In this document: piece by piece, positions 37,472 through 47,091 of the stretch
Position numbering within the stretch: position 1 is the stretch's first letter
Layout of the letters: every line of letters begins with the position of its first letter
Source of the DNA: Clostridia bacterium
Lineage (GTDB): Bacteria > Bacillota > Clostridia > Christensenellales > CAG-138
Direction of reading: 5' to 3'
Length of the DNA: 64,000 nucleotides
NCBI GenBank assembly: GCA_017407205.1
Contig: JAFQXA010000024.1
Span: 1 to 64,000, forward strand
Translations under genes and position numbers: made by a program
Notes under the pieces: generated by a model
Databases searched by the model: none
Told to the model about the DNA's origin: nothing
The model's input: only the letters and a program-made list of their open reading frames with translations

Positions 37472-39811
37472 TCAACCGCATTTACTGAATCCGCAATTTC
37501 TGCAAATCATGCATCCGCTTTCGTGTTCAACTGCACTTCCGCATTCAGGGCAGGCATCGCCCTTTACCGTTTCGCTCACTTCCGCATTTTCCATGTCAGG
37601 AACTTCTGCGTGAGGAATTCGTACTTCTTCCTCATTTTCGCTTTTTTCGATGGGCAAAATCTGCTGTGTTTTTGCTTTTTGAGCATCTTCCATTTCCTTT
37701 ATCTTGACAACCTTCTCAAGCACCTTGCCTATTGCATCGGGGCAGGACAAAACTTTGATGTTTCCGTTAACCGCACGCTGACGCAGTGTTGAATGACAGC
37801 GTATGCCCTTAAGCTGTTCAATTATGGAATTTACATCCATGCCCGAACGAAGTGCCGTTGATATAAGCCTGCTTGTTGCTTCACTCTGGCTGGGGCAACC
37901 GCCTGCACGGCCAAGGTTTGCAAATACTTCGCAAATGCCGTGGTCATCATAGTTGACAGTTACGTAAAGATTTCCGCAGCCGATTACTACCTTTTCGGTT
38001 ATGCCACGTGTTACTTCGGGACGGGGCCTCGGTGCAACTGCTGTTATTACCTTTGACACTACGGCTGTTTCGCTTTCAATTGCCGTATCCTTCTTCTTTT
38101 CGCCAACATACAAGACCTGTGAATCACGGCTTCCGTCACGGTAAATGGTAACACCCTTACAGCCCAAACGGTATGCGAGCATGAATACTTCGCGTACATC
38201 TTCCCTTGTTGCATCGTTTTTGAAGTTTACGGTCTTTGATACCGCATTGTCCGTGAAACGCTGGAACGCAGACTGCATTCTGATATGGTACTTGGGTGAA
38301 ATATCGTGTGCCGTTACAAACACTTTCTTTATATGGTCGGGAACTTCATCAAGGTGTGCAAGCGTACCCTCTTTTGCAATCCTTCTCATAAGGTCTTCCG
38401 AATAGAATCCCTCACGCTTTGCAACCTCTTCAAAGTACGGATCAACCTCGACAAGCTCATCATTATCCATAACATTGCGTACAAATGAAAGTGCAAATAA
38501 AGGCTCAACACCGCTTGAGGCGCTGCAAATTATCGAAATAGTACCCGTGGGGGCAATCGTCGTGCAAGTTGCATTTCTGTGCGGAGGAAGCTCATCCTGC
38601 ACCATTGTGCTGTCATGATAAAGCGGGAATGCTCCCCTTATCTTTGCAAGCTCAATTGTTGCCTCGTGTGCACGCTTGTTGATAAACGACATTATCTCGC
38701 TTGCCTTCTCGATGCCCTCTTCTGAATTGTAAGGAATATTAAGACGATAAAGCATATCTGCAAAGCCCATAACGCCAAGACCTATCTTTCGCGTTGCACG
38801 TGTTGTTGCATCAATTTCAGGCAAGGGATATTTATTGACTTCGATAACATTATCGAGGAAGTGAACAGACTTCTTTATAACATCGGTTAGAAGCTCATAG
38901 TCTATCGAGAACTCATTGCCCTCACGTTTGAGCATTCTTGCAAGGTTTATCGAACCAAGGTTACAGCTCTCGTAAGGAAGCAAGGGCTGCTCTCCGCAGG
39001 GGTTTGTAGACTCTATCTCGCCAAGGCAGGGGACAACATTATCTCTGTTCATTCTGTCAAGGAATACTATGCCGGGCTCGCCGTTTTTCCACGCCTGGTC
39101 AACAATGAGGTCAAACACTTCTTTTGCGGATATGGAATCAACCACCATGCCGTTTCGAGGATCTACAAGGTCATAGTTTCCGCCTGTGCAGACGGCTTCC
39201 ATAAACTTTTCCGTCAAGCCAACACTTATATTGAAGTTTGTAATTTCGGAATTGTCCGTCTTGCACTTTATAAACTCAACTATATCCGGATGGTCAACGC
39301 GAAGTATGCCCATGTTTGCACCGCGCCTTGTACCGCCCTGCTTAACGGCTTCCGTTGCAGAGTTAAATACCTTCATGAAACTTATGGGACCGGAAGCTAT
39401 ACCGCCCGTTGAGCGAACCTGGGAGCCTGCAGGACGCAAGCGTGAGAACGAGAAGCCTGTACCTCCACCGCTCTGGTGAATGAGTGCTGCATTTTTGACG
39501 GCATCAAATATATCCATCATAGAGTCTGCAACAGGCAATACGAAGCAAGCAGACAACTGACCAAGGGGCTTGCCTGCATTCATGAGTGTGGGTGAATTGG
39601 GCATGAAATACAAATTCGTCATGAGGTCATAAAACTCATCCGATGTCTTTTTCAAATCAGCCATCGGGTCAAAACGCCTATCACCCTGTGCAACAGCATC
39701 GGCAACACGCCTGAAAAGCCCTTCGGGAGTTTCGGTTAAATTGCCCTCGCTGTCACGGCTCAAATATCTTCTTTCAAGTACTTTTACTGCATTTTTGCTA
39801 AGTTGTGTCAT
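37472..39811 (-). CDS. nrdJ: Adenosylcobalamin-dependent ribonucleotide reductase, class II
   Basis: 779 residues from the ATG at 39811, with GGAG nine bases upstream. Active-site cysteines are visible in SACFVLPV (first redox Cys), NPCGEQPLLPYESCNLGSINL (thiyl-radical Cys and second redox Cys) and the C-terminal region. It also has QSGGGTGFSFSRLRP, ATCTTIAPTGTISII and GCKGVTIYRDGSR. The last 30 residues hold two CxxC pairs (CPECG, CRNCG), probably a zinc ribbon carrying the final reductant thiols. It reduces ribonucleotides using coenzyme B12 and so works with or without oxygen. Confidence 0.96.
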   Translation of the reverse strand: MTQLSKNAVKVLERRYLSRDSEGNLTETPEGLFRRVADAVAQGDRRFDPMADLKKTSDEFYDLMTNLYFMPNSPTLMNAGKPLGQLSACFVLPVADSMMDIFDAVKNAALIHQSGGGTGFSFSRLRPAGSQVRSTGGIASGPISFMKVFNSATEAVKQGGTRRGANMGILRVDHPDIVEFIKCKTDNSEITNFNISVGLTEKFMEAVCTGGNYDLVDPRNGMVVDSISAKEVFDLIVDQAWKNGEPGIVFLDRMNRDNVVPCLGEIESTNPCGEQPLLPYESCNLGSINLARMLKREGNEFSIDYELLTDVIKKSVHFLDNVIEVNKYPLPEIDATTRATRKIGLGVMGFADMLYRLNIPYNSEEGIEKASEIMSFINKRAHEATIELAKIRGAFPLYHDSTMVQDELPPHRNATCTTIAPTGTISIICSASSGVEPLFALSFVRNVMDNDELVEVDPYFEEVAKREGFYSEDLMRRIAKEGTLAHLDEVPDHIKKVFVTAHDISPKYHIRMQSAFQRFTDNAVSKTVNFKNDATREDVREVFMLAYRLGCKGVTIYRDGSRDSQVLYVGEKKKDTAIESETAVVSKVITAVAPRPRPEVTRGITEKVVIGCGNLYVTVNYDDHGICEVFANLGRAGGCPSQSEATSRLISTALRSGMDVNSIIEQLKGIRCHSTLRQRAVNGNIKVLSCPDAIGKVLEKVVKIKEMEDAQKAKTQQILPIEKSENEEEVRIPHAEVPDMENAEVSETVKGDACPECGSAVEHESGCMICRNCGFSKCG

Positions 39812-39863
39812 TTCTCGTTTCTCCACTATATATATTGTTTTAGATTTATTTCCAATACATCAT

Positions 39864-39892
39864 ATTGTATCATCGCTTTATATATAATTCAA
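39864..39892 (-). promoter_or_regulatory. Promoter of nrdJ
   Basis: On the minus strand TTGAAT, a 17-base spacer and TACAAT. Confidence 0.7.
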
Positions 39893-39935
39893 TATGTTTT
39901 GCGTTTTTATATGACTGTTTACAATTTGGGCATAA

Positions 39936-39970
39936 ATAAATGCGGCATGGCTTACGCATGCCGCATTTAT
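39936..39970. terminator. Strong hairpin after the cysteine-rich gene
   Basis: A perfect 14-bp stem (ATAAATGCGGCATG and its complement) with a 7-base loop, 13 bases beyond the stop of the gene at 39983. It lies between that gene and the nrdJ promoter. T residues on the minus strand are interrupted. Confidence 0.75.
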
Positions 39971-39982
39971 AAATTCTTTTAT

Positions 39983-40249
39983 TCAGTCCTTTTTCTTTGC
40001 AAGCTCGCTTACACATTCAAATTTTGAAAGCACGGTGTTGTATCCGCATTTCGAATGAGGAACAAGGCAATTCGAGCAATCCTTGATACCCTCTTTGGTG
40101 TAAGTAAAGTTACCTCCGCACTTATCTCCAAGTGCATACAAAGGACAGAAGCAGAAAAGGCAATTAAAGTCTTCGGTATTTTCCACATCGTGGCAGGGAA
40201 AGTATTCACACTCCCTGTTCTGGAAAAAGCTTGAACAATTCTTTTTCAT
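39983..40249 (-). CDS. Small cysteine-rich protein (PF04071-like)
   Basis: 88 residues with 12 cysteines, no signal peptide and a charged C-terminus. The pattern SFFQNRECEYFPCH, FNCLFCFCPLY, CGGNFTY and IKDCSNCLVPHSKCGY matches the cysteine-rich small domain family, probably metal or cluster binding; members are often found near cobalamin genes. AAGGTG precedes the ATG. It starts 24 bases after the large dockerin gene, so read-through from that operon is possible. Its upstream proximity to the B12-dependent nrdJ may be meaningful or accidental. Confidence 0.85.
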   Translation of the reverse strand: MKKNCSSFFQNRECEYFPCHDVENTEDFNCLFCFCPLYALGDKCGGNFTYTKEGIKDCSNCLVPHSKCGYNTVLSKFECVSELAKKKD

Positions 40250-40272
40250 AAAATCACCTTTTCGTTTTTAAG

Positions 40273-43200
40273 TTATGCCAAAACCTTTCTCTGCAAAGCA
40301 CTTATGTCCTTGGAGTTTATCTTGCCGTCTGCATTAAGGTCAGCAGGAACGAGTGCTGCTCCCTCAAGCAAGCTTGTGCCAAGCACGTGTCTCTGCAGGA
40401 GTGCAATATCCTTGGAGTTTGTCTTGCCGTCAAGGTTTATATCACCAAGCACTACTCCGGGAGGAGGTGTCTGCTCAGGTGTAGGTGTCGGTTCAGGTGT
40501 CTTGGGCGGCGGTGTGGGTGTTGCGCCTTCCGAGGTCATAACCGAAACTTCATCGGGCAATACATCGTACGTATTGTAGAAGTTTAATGCACGGACTGCC
40601 ACACGCATGAAATATTCAAAGCCGAAGTTGCCTGTATACTTAAGACCGCTGTCACCGGGATATGAAATATAGCTTGCAGGTCTGTAATTGTTGTTATCAA
40701 TATATGTAAGCTGTTTTTCAGCAGCATAGAGATAACCGTCCTTTGATATTGTCTGGCTTGAAAGAGTATGACTGTTTGCACCGCCTGCAGCCGTACAGTT
40801 GATATACGATACAAGAGTCTTTCTGTCAGCCCTGAGGCTTGCATTATGAAGTGCTACCGAGAAAATTCTTGACAGCGAGGGTTTTGATACATTATAGTCA
40901 CCAATCTTTATTGTATTGGGAACATAACCGCCCGTAGTTTTGATTTCATCGATAAGCTGTGTTGCCGTATCCAAAACTTCCTGCATTGTGAAGTTTGCAA
41001 TAGCTCCGGGCACTGTCGGCAATGGAGTCGGCGGAGGGGGTAATTCTACCATACCTTCTTCAAAAATCTGATATGCTCTTGTTTCATTGCCGTTTGAGCT
41101 GTATACATTTACGAAGCAAGGACCTATTGCCTTGTTCATTTCACCCTCTACACTCAGGATAATGCCAATCTTTGAACCTGCTGTCATCAGGTTGCCTTTT
41201 TCAAGTGTTATTGTCTTACCGTCTTCAGAAATTACCGCTTCAGCACCTCTGATATTGTCATAGCTGATGATTTCCTTTGCTTTCATGCCGTCATTCATTT
41301 CAATAACGGTCTTTCCAATAACACTGTTGCTGAAAGCATTATCAAAAGTTAACTTCACGAGATTCTGTGTGGGTGAGTATGTTGCCTTTGAGTATATATA
41401 AAGGCCCTGTCTGAAGAGTGCAAAGCCCAGAACGCCGTCACTTGAAGCAACTTTTCTAAGCTGTTCGACTTCTTCCATCATTACCTTTGATGTAACAGAA
41501 GCTGTACCGTCAGCAGGAGTGAATGCCTGCATACCCATTACAACCTTGTTGCCCATCTGTGCAGCGTTTTCAGCCATCGCCGCCATCCACTGTGTGCTTG
41601 CTGTGAATGTGTAAGAATACGCCATTGGGCAAACATAGTCGTAAAGCTCTGCTGTGTCATGATAGTCCTGACCGAATACCATTCTGCCGTATGTGTTTGA
41701 TGCTGTCTGGTTATCATTTCGACCTGTTATATAATGATGTCCTTCATATGCACCTTCGGGCATCAATGCCGCACTGATTATCACATCGGGATCAGCTGCA
41801 CGGATTGCATCGACAAGTCCGCGTGCAAACTTCTTGATATTGTCACAACGCATCTGCATAAAGCGTGTTGCATCTATGCCTTCACCATAGCCGCACTCGC
41901 CCGATGCTGCCATTCTGAATATTCTTGAAGCCTGTGCGCCTGAATTATAATATGTTCCGTCAACATAGCTCTTGAGTGTTGCAACATTGATGCCGTACTC
42001 ATCTTCCATCTGTATAATGTTTGCTTCGCTCCAACCGTATGCAATGTGGTTGTATCTTATGTAGTCAAAATGAATTCCGTCAACATCGTAATTCGTAACC
42101 AATTCAGCAAGAAGTCTCTGAGTGTAATCTGCAAAGTTCGGCAAAGTGGGATCCATTGTTGCCCAATCGTTACCTGTTTCACGGCTTGTATATCCACGCT
42201 TATAGTGGTAAAGCGTTTCTTCAATATGGTTTGCTGCATACGCCTCATCATTCAACACTGAAATCCAAGCATGAACACGTATTCCGTATTTATGACCTGC
42301 AGTTATCATTTCCTGCAAAACATCACGGCTTGTATTCTCTCTGCCAAGAGGGACAACGCCTCTATTATAGCATACCTTACCTCCGTTACCTTTTACGAGG
42401 AGGTAAATATCCGTAACACCGTATTCCTTACAACGCTCTGCAACAATATTTGCACCGTTTGTACCCTTCGATGTGATTTCACTTGCCCATACCCATTCGC
42501 CGACAACGTCAAACTTCTTCTGTTCAACGCTCTTTTCAACTTCAACGATATTATTGAAGCCCGCTGTGTAAAGAACTGATCTGCCGAGCAAGAATTCAAG
42601 GTTTGTTGTCTGTGATGCCTGCAAAAGCATACCTGTTATAACGACTCTGCCTGCACCGAATGTGGAAACTGCAAGCGCAGGAGTGTTTGTCATGTTCGTA
42701 TATGCATTCTGATTAACATTAACAGAAGCGCCGAGACCGTTTCTCAAGTTGCTGTAATACTTCATCAAAACAGTCGGAACACCTGCTCTTGTATCCTTAA
42801 GCATGGATGTTGATGTAATCTCCTTAAGAATCGGAGGAGCATCTGTGAAAGCAAGATACTTTCTTACTGTCTGCATACCCTTCGTTATTGCATGGGATTT
42901 GTTGTTTACCTGAGCTACAATTTCACCGCCGCCGTGATTCCATACGGGGTAGTCAACTCTGAATCTTGTAAGATTCATGAATGTGTTTGTATCACCCGCT
43001 GTGGTAAAGGTATGTGTTGCAGCGTAAGCACCACCGCCGATACCGATATAGCCACCGCCTGCTGCGATGTAGTCCTGAATTTTGACAACCGCTTCACTGC
43101 CGAGCGCGTTCATTACGGTTTTACCCATCTGTATAGAAGCAGAACAAGCATCCGCAATAATAAGCGTATCGTACTCTGAAAGTGCACCTGCCAAGATATC

Positions 43201-43440
43201 GTCTACAGTTATAACCTTAGCTTCAATACTTTCAATGACAGTTTCATCCGCTGTTATGTCATATTCATTAAGCCATTTGGCAATATCATTTACTACCTGC
43301 TCACCTGTACCGTCAACACTGAAAACAGCTGCTTTTACCTTGCCGCCCTCGGCTTGTGACAAAGCAGGCATTATGCCAAGCAAGCTTGCTATAAATGCCA
43401 CGGTAAGTATTATTGCGATTACTCTTTTGGTTCTCTTCAT
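40273..43440 (-). CDS. Secreted BPL_N-like + GHL10-type hydrolase-like + PMBR-like module + dockerin protein
   Basis: 1055 residues. A signal peptide (1-31) is followed by a ThuA/biotin-ligase-N-like flavodoxin-type domain (~33-300; IIADACSAS, GGGYIGIGGGAYAAT), then a glycoside-hydrolase-like 10 TIM barrel (~305-690; VGEWVWASEI, VHAWISVLN, NYDVDGIHFDYIRYN, ISAALMPEG). A beta domain (~690-805) and a Pro-rich hinge lead to a pseudomurein-binding-repeat-like module (~810-965). A Thr/Pro linker is followed by a dockerin (~998-1055; GDINLDGKTNSKD, DLNADGKINSKD). Substrate unknown. It is about 50 bases downstream of its paralogue at 43491 and is probably the third gene of one operon. Confidence 0.87.
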   Translation of the reverse strand: MKRTKRVIAIILTVAFIASLLGIMPALSQAEGGKVKAAVFSVDGTGEQVVNDIAKWLNEYDITADETVIESIEAKVITVDDILAGALSEYDTLIIADACSASIQMGKTVMNALGSEAVVKIQDYIAAGGGYIGIGGGAYAATHTFTTAGDTNTFMNLTRFRVDYPVWNHGGGEIVAQVNNKSHAITKGMQTVRKYLAFTDAPPILKEITSTSMLKDTRAGVPTVLMKYYSNLRNGLGASVNVNQNAYTNMTNTPALAVSTFGAGRVVITGMLLQASQTTNLEFLLGRSVLYTAGFNNIVEVEKSVEQKKFDVVGEWVWASEITSKGTNGANIVAERCKEYGVTDIYLLVKGNGGKVCYNRGVVPLGRENTSRDVLQEMITAGHKYGIRVHAWISVLNDEAYAANHIEETLYHYKRGYTSRETGNDWATMDPTLPNFADYTQRLLAELVTNYDVDGIHFDYIRYNHIAYGWSEANIIQMEDEYGINVATLKSYVDGTYYNSGAQASRIFRMAASGECGYGEGIDATRFMQMRCDNIKKFARGLVDAIRAADPDVIISAALMPEGAYEGHHYITGRNDNQTASNTYGRMVFGQDYHDTAELYDYVCPMAYSYTFTASTQWMAAMAENAAQMGNKVVMGMQAFTPADGTASVTSKVMMEEVEQLRKVASSDGVLGFALFRQGLYIYSKATYSPTQNLVKLTFDNAFSNSVIGKTVIEMNDGMKAKEIISYDNIRGAEAVISEDGKTITLEKGNLMTAGSKIGIILSVEGEMNKAIGPCFVNVYSSNGNETRAYQIFEEGMVELPPPPTPLPTVPGAIANFTMQEVLDTATQLIDEIKTTGGYVPNTIKIGDYNVSKPSLSRIFSVALHNASLRADRKTLVSYINCTAAGGANSHTLSSQTISKDGYLYAAEKQLTYIDNNNYRPASYISYPGDSGLKYTGNFGFEYFMRVAVRALNFYNTYDVLPDEVSVMTSEGATPTPPPKTPEPTPTPEQTPPPGVVLGDINLDGKTNSKDIALLQRHVLGTSLLEGAALVPADLNADGKINSKDISALQRKVLA

Positions 43441-43490
43441 TTTGATTTAAATCCTTCCTTGTTTGTAACCCCTTTATTATACATTTTCCG

Positions 43491-46400
43491 CTAACTTCTG
43501 CATAGCTGTTTTTTATCAAAAAACCAATTTATTTTTTCTCCGCAACTTAAAACGCTTGCAGTTTCTGCGTCTTCGTAACCGATTATGAGTTTTTGCAAAG
43601 AGGCAATATCACGGGAATTCACCTTGCCATCCCTCTTTGTATCGGCAGCTTTTTGTTTAAGCTCATCAAGCGATTCAATATCTACAAGATGTTTCTGGAT
43701 TGCGGCTACATCACGGGAGTTTACTTTACCGTCACAGTTTATATCACCCGTAACCGCAATTTTGTATTCATGTTCGTGTCCGCTTCCGTCAATTACACTA
43801 AGTACAAAGCCCGTAACAATTCTGTCGCCAAGTGCTGCTTCCTCATTGCCTTCATCCATCACGAGTGCATCCGTGTCTTCTGACAGGAACGCATAAAAAT
43901 CCTCTACCGTTGTATTCACATTGATACCGATTACATAGCCGTCATCTGTAAGAGAGCAAGTTGAGTCTTGCTTGAAAACAGGCTTATCTTCGGGAGTTTG
44001 TGTCGGCTCCGTCGTCGGTGTTGCCGTAGGAATCAAAGTGGGCGATACAGTAGGACTCGGTATAGGAGTTACAGTTGCCGTGGGTGTCGCAACAGGAGTA
44101 GGACTCGGTGTCGGCACTGTCTCCTGTGTGGGCTCCGGTGTAGGTGTCGGCGGTATTGTCGGCAAGGGCTTTTGTGTGGGAGGCGGTGTTGGTGTTGTCC
44201 CCTCCGTTTCCCCGGTTGCCACTTCAGCCGGTAATATACCGTACTTATTATAGAAAGTCAATGCTCTCACAAATACACGCATCGAATTGTCATAAGTAAA
44301 CTGTCCTTCATATGAAAGATTGCTCTCACCCGGTAAAGTTACATAACTTGCCGCACGGTTGGAATTCTCGTTCATATATTTTATCTGTCTGTTCGCTATG
44401 TAAAGGTAACCCGGCCTTGTAATCGTCGAGCCTGTAAATGTATGATTGTTGCTTCCCGTAGGCTCTGAACACTTTATATACGATATCAGTGAAGTGTTCG
44501 GTGCACCTATATTTATGTTATAAAGTGCGACGCAAGCCATTCTGTAAAGCGATATTGCCGGAACAGTATAATTGCCTATTTTTACGTTGCTCAAAAGCTC
44601 TCCGCCGTTTGCTTTTGCATAATCATTGACTTTGACAGCTGCATCAACGACCTGCTGCATCGTAAAGTTTGCCAAAGAACCCGCTATTGTCGGAAGCGGT
44701 GTTGGGGCAGGCGGCAAAGTAACAGTTCCCTCTTCGTAAATCTGATATGCTCTTGTTTCGTTTGCCGAGCTATATACATTTACAAAGCACGGGCCATAGC
44801 TTTCGTTAAGTGCTCCGTCAACCGTCAGGAATATCGAAAGTGTTCCGTTTTTGGGAACCAAAGCAGAACCCGTTACCGTAACCTTTTTACCGTCATCCGA
44901 AACAGTACCTTCTCCTTGAACGCCCTTATAGCCTGCAATAGTTGTTGCAATCATGCCATCCTGCATTTCAATAACAACATTTTCAAGCGCAAGCGTTGAA
45001 AAGGCATTATTGATTTTTACTTCAAGAAGTTTCTGCTCTTTTGAGTATGTACTTTTTGCGTAGGCATAAAGACCTTGTCTGAAAAGTGCTAAACCTAAAA
45101 CGCCATCACTTGAAGCAACTTTTCTGAGCTGTTCAATTTCAGCCATCATCGTCTTTGATGTAACATAAGCCGTATCGGCATCTGGAGAAAATGCCTGCAT
45201 ACCCATTACAACCTTGTTACCCATCTTGGCAGCGTTTTCAGCCATTGCCGCCATCCACTGCGGACTTGCCGTATACGTGTAGGAATACGCCATGGGGCAA
45301 ACATAGTCATAAAGTTTTGCTGCATCTTTGAAGTCCTGACCGAATACCATTTTTCCGTATGTATTTGAAGCTGTCTGGTTATCATTTCTGCCTGAAATAT
45401 ACTGATGCCCCTCGTATGCACCTTCAGGCATCAAGGCAGCACTTATTATAATATTTGGTTTAACAGCACGGATTGCATCAACAAGCCCCTGCGCAAACTT
45501 TCTGATATTGTCACAACGCATCTGCATGAAGCGTGTTGCATCTATACCTTCACCATAGCCGCACTCGCCCGATGCTGCCATCCTGAATATCTTTGCAGCC
45601 TGAGCACCCGCGTTGTAATACGTATCATCAACATAACTCTTGAGCGTTGCAACATTGATCCCGTACTCATCTTCCATCTGTTTGATGTTTGCTGTGCTCC
45701 ATCCGTATGCAATGTGATTGTATCTTATATAGTCAAAATGAACACCGTCAATGTCATAGTTTTGTACCATTTCAGCAAGAAGTCTTTGCGTATAGTTTGC
45801 AAAGTTCGGCAAAGTGGGGTCCATTGTTGCCCAGTCATATTCCATTTCACGGCTATTATATCCACGCTTGTAGTGATAAAGCGTTTCTTGGATATGATCT
45901 GCTGCATACGTCTCATCGTTCAACGCTGAAATCCACGCATGAACACGTATTCCGTATTTATGGCCTGCGGTTACCATTTCCTGCAAAACGTCACGGCTTG
46001 TGTTGGTTCTCGCCAAAGGAACAACGCCCTTATTAAAAGCAACCTTTCCTCCGCCGCCTTTTACAAGAAGATAAATATCCGTAACACCGAATTCCTTGCA
46101 ACGCTGGGCAACAGCATTTGCGCCGTTTGATGTAACTTCGCTTGCCCATACCCATTCACCGACAACATCAAACTTCTTCTGTTCAACGCTTCTTTTTACT
46201 TCAGTAATGTTGTTGAAGCCTGCTGCGTAAAGAGCAGACCTTGAAAGCAAGAATTCAAGATTTGTAGTCTGCGATGCCTGCAAGAGCAAACCAGATATGA
46301 CAACTCTGCCAGAAGCAAAGTTTGATACGGAAAGTGCAGCGGTATTTGTCATGTTTGTATACGCGTTCTGATTAACATTAACGGCTGCACCAAGTCCGTT

Positions 46401-47090
46401 TCTCAAATTGCTGTAATACTTGAGCAATATTGTGGGAGACTGTGCTCTTGAATCCTTGATATCCGTCGTTTTTGTTACTTGCGTGAACACGGGCGGTGCA
46501 TCCGTGAAAGCAAGATATTTCACTACAGACTTCATGCCCTTTGTTATTGTATGGCTTGTGTTGCTTGCCGTGAAAACAACTTCACCGCCACCGTGATTCC
46601 ACACAGGATAATCCACCTTGAACCTTACAAGATTCATAAACGTATGTGTGTCACCGTTTTTTGTAAAGCTTTGTGTTGCGGCATACGCACCGCCGCCAAT
46701 ACCGAGGTAGCCACCGCCTGCAGCTACATAATCCTTGATTTTTGCAGCTGCAGTTGTACCCAAAGCGTTCATTACTGTCTTACCCATATTGATTGAAGCA
46801 GAGCAAGCATCGGCAACAATGAGTGTATCATAAGCTGACAGTTTGCCCTGTGCAATCTCATCAGCAGTTATTCTGTCAACAGTAACGCTGTCGATAATCT
46901 CGCCGTCTGCCGTTACCGTATTTTCATCAAACCACTTTAAAATGTCATTTTTAACTTGCTCATGCGTTCCGTCAACACTGAATACCGCAAGCGCAAAACT
47001 CCTGCCTTCTGCAAATGAGAAAGCAGGAATTGTGCCAACTAAGCTGAATAATAAAGTTATTACAAGTATTGTAGAAAGTGTTTTTTTCAT
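43491..47090 (-). CDS. Paralogue: BPL_N-like + GHL10-type hydrolase-like + PMBR-like + dockerin-proximal domain + dockerin
   Basis: 1199 residues. It has the same order as its downstream neighbour and high identity through the first ~970 residues, so it is a tandem duplicate. Signal peptide 1-29; flavodoxin-like domain ~30-300; GHL10-like barrel ~310-685 (DIDGVHFDYIRYN); PMBR-like module ~810-965. A long Pro/Thr linker (~975-1050) and an added ~75-residue domain (DGYVIGINVNTTVEDFYAFL) precede the dockerin (GDINCDGKVNSRD, DTKRDGKVNSRD). About 25 residues beyond the dockerin include two cysteines. It starts one base after the leucine-rich gene stops. Confidence 0.87.
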   Translation of the reverse strand: MKKTLSTILVITLLFSLVGTIPAFSFAEGRSFALAVFSVDGTHEQVKNDILKWFDENTVTADGEIIDSVTVDRITADEIAQGKLSAYDTLIVADACSASINMGKTVMNALGTTAAAKIKDYVAAGGGYLGIGGGAYAATQSFTKNGDTHTFMNLVRFKVDYPVWNHGGGEVVFTASNTSHTITKGMKSVVKYLAFTDAPPVFTQVTKTTDIKDSRAQSPTILLKYYSNLRNGLGAAVNVNQNAYTNMTNTAALSVSNFASGRVVISGLLLQASQTTNLEFLLSRSALYAAGFNNITEVKRSVEQKKFDVVGEWVWASEVTSNGANAVAQRCKEFGVTDIYLLVKGGGGKVAFNKGVVPLARTNTSRDVLQEMVTAGHKYGIRVHAWISALNDETYAADHIQETLYHYKRGYNSREMEYDWATMDPTLPNFANYTQRLLAEMVQNYDIDGVHFDYIRYNHIAYGWSTANIKQMEDEYGINVATLKSYVDDTYYNAGAQAAKIFRMAASGECGYGEGIDATRFMQMRCDNIRKFAQGLVDAIRAVKPNIIISAALMPEGAYEGHQYISGRNDNQTASNTYGKMVFGQDFKDAAKLYDYVCPMAYSYTYTASPQWMAAMAENAAKMGNKVVMGMQAFSPDADTAYVTSKTMMAEIEQLRKVASSDGVLGLALFRQGLYAYAKSTYSKEQKLLEVKINNAFSTLALENVVIEMQDGMIATTIAGYKGVQGEGTVSDDGKKVTVTGSALVPKNGTLSIFLTVDGALNESYGPCFVNVYSSANETRAYQIYEEGTVTLPPAPTPLPTIAGSLANFTMQQVVDAAVKVNDYAKANGGELLSNVKIGNYTVPAISLYRMACVALYNINIGAPNTSLISYIKCSEPTGSNNHTFTGSTITRPGYLYIANRQIKYMNENSNRAASYVTLPGESNLSYEGQFTYDNSMRVFVRALTFYNKYGILPAEVATGETEGTTPTPPPTQKPLPTIPPTPTPEPTQETVPTPSPTPVATPTATVTPIPSPTVSPTLIPTATPTTEPTQTPEDKPVFKQDSTCSLTDDGYVIGINVNTTVEDFYAFLSEDTDALVMDEGNEEAALGDRIVTGFVLSVIDGSGHEHEYKIAVTGDINCDGKVNSRDVAAIQKHLVDIESLDELKQKAADTKRDGKVNSRDIASLQKLIIGYEDAETASVLSCGEKINWFFDKKQLCRS

Positions 47091-47091
47091 T

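Noticed and set aside
39822-39842. NrdR-box-like palindrome CACTATATATATTGT before nrdJ
   Set aside because: The core is two bases too long for the NrdR consensus and only one imperfect copy is present where tandem boxes are usual.
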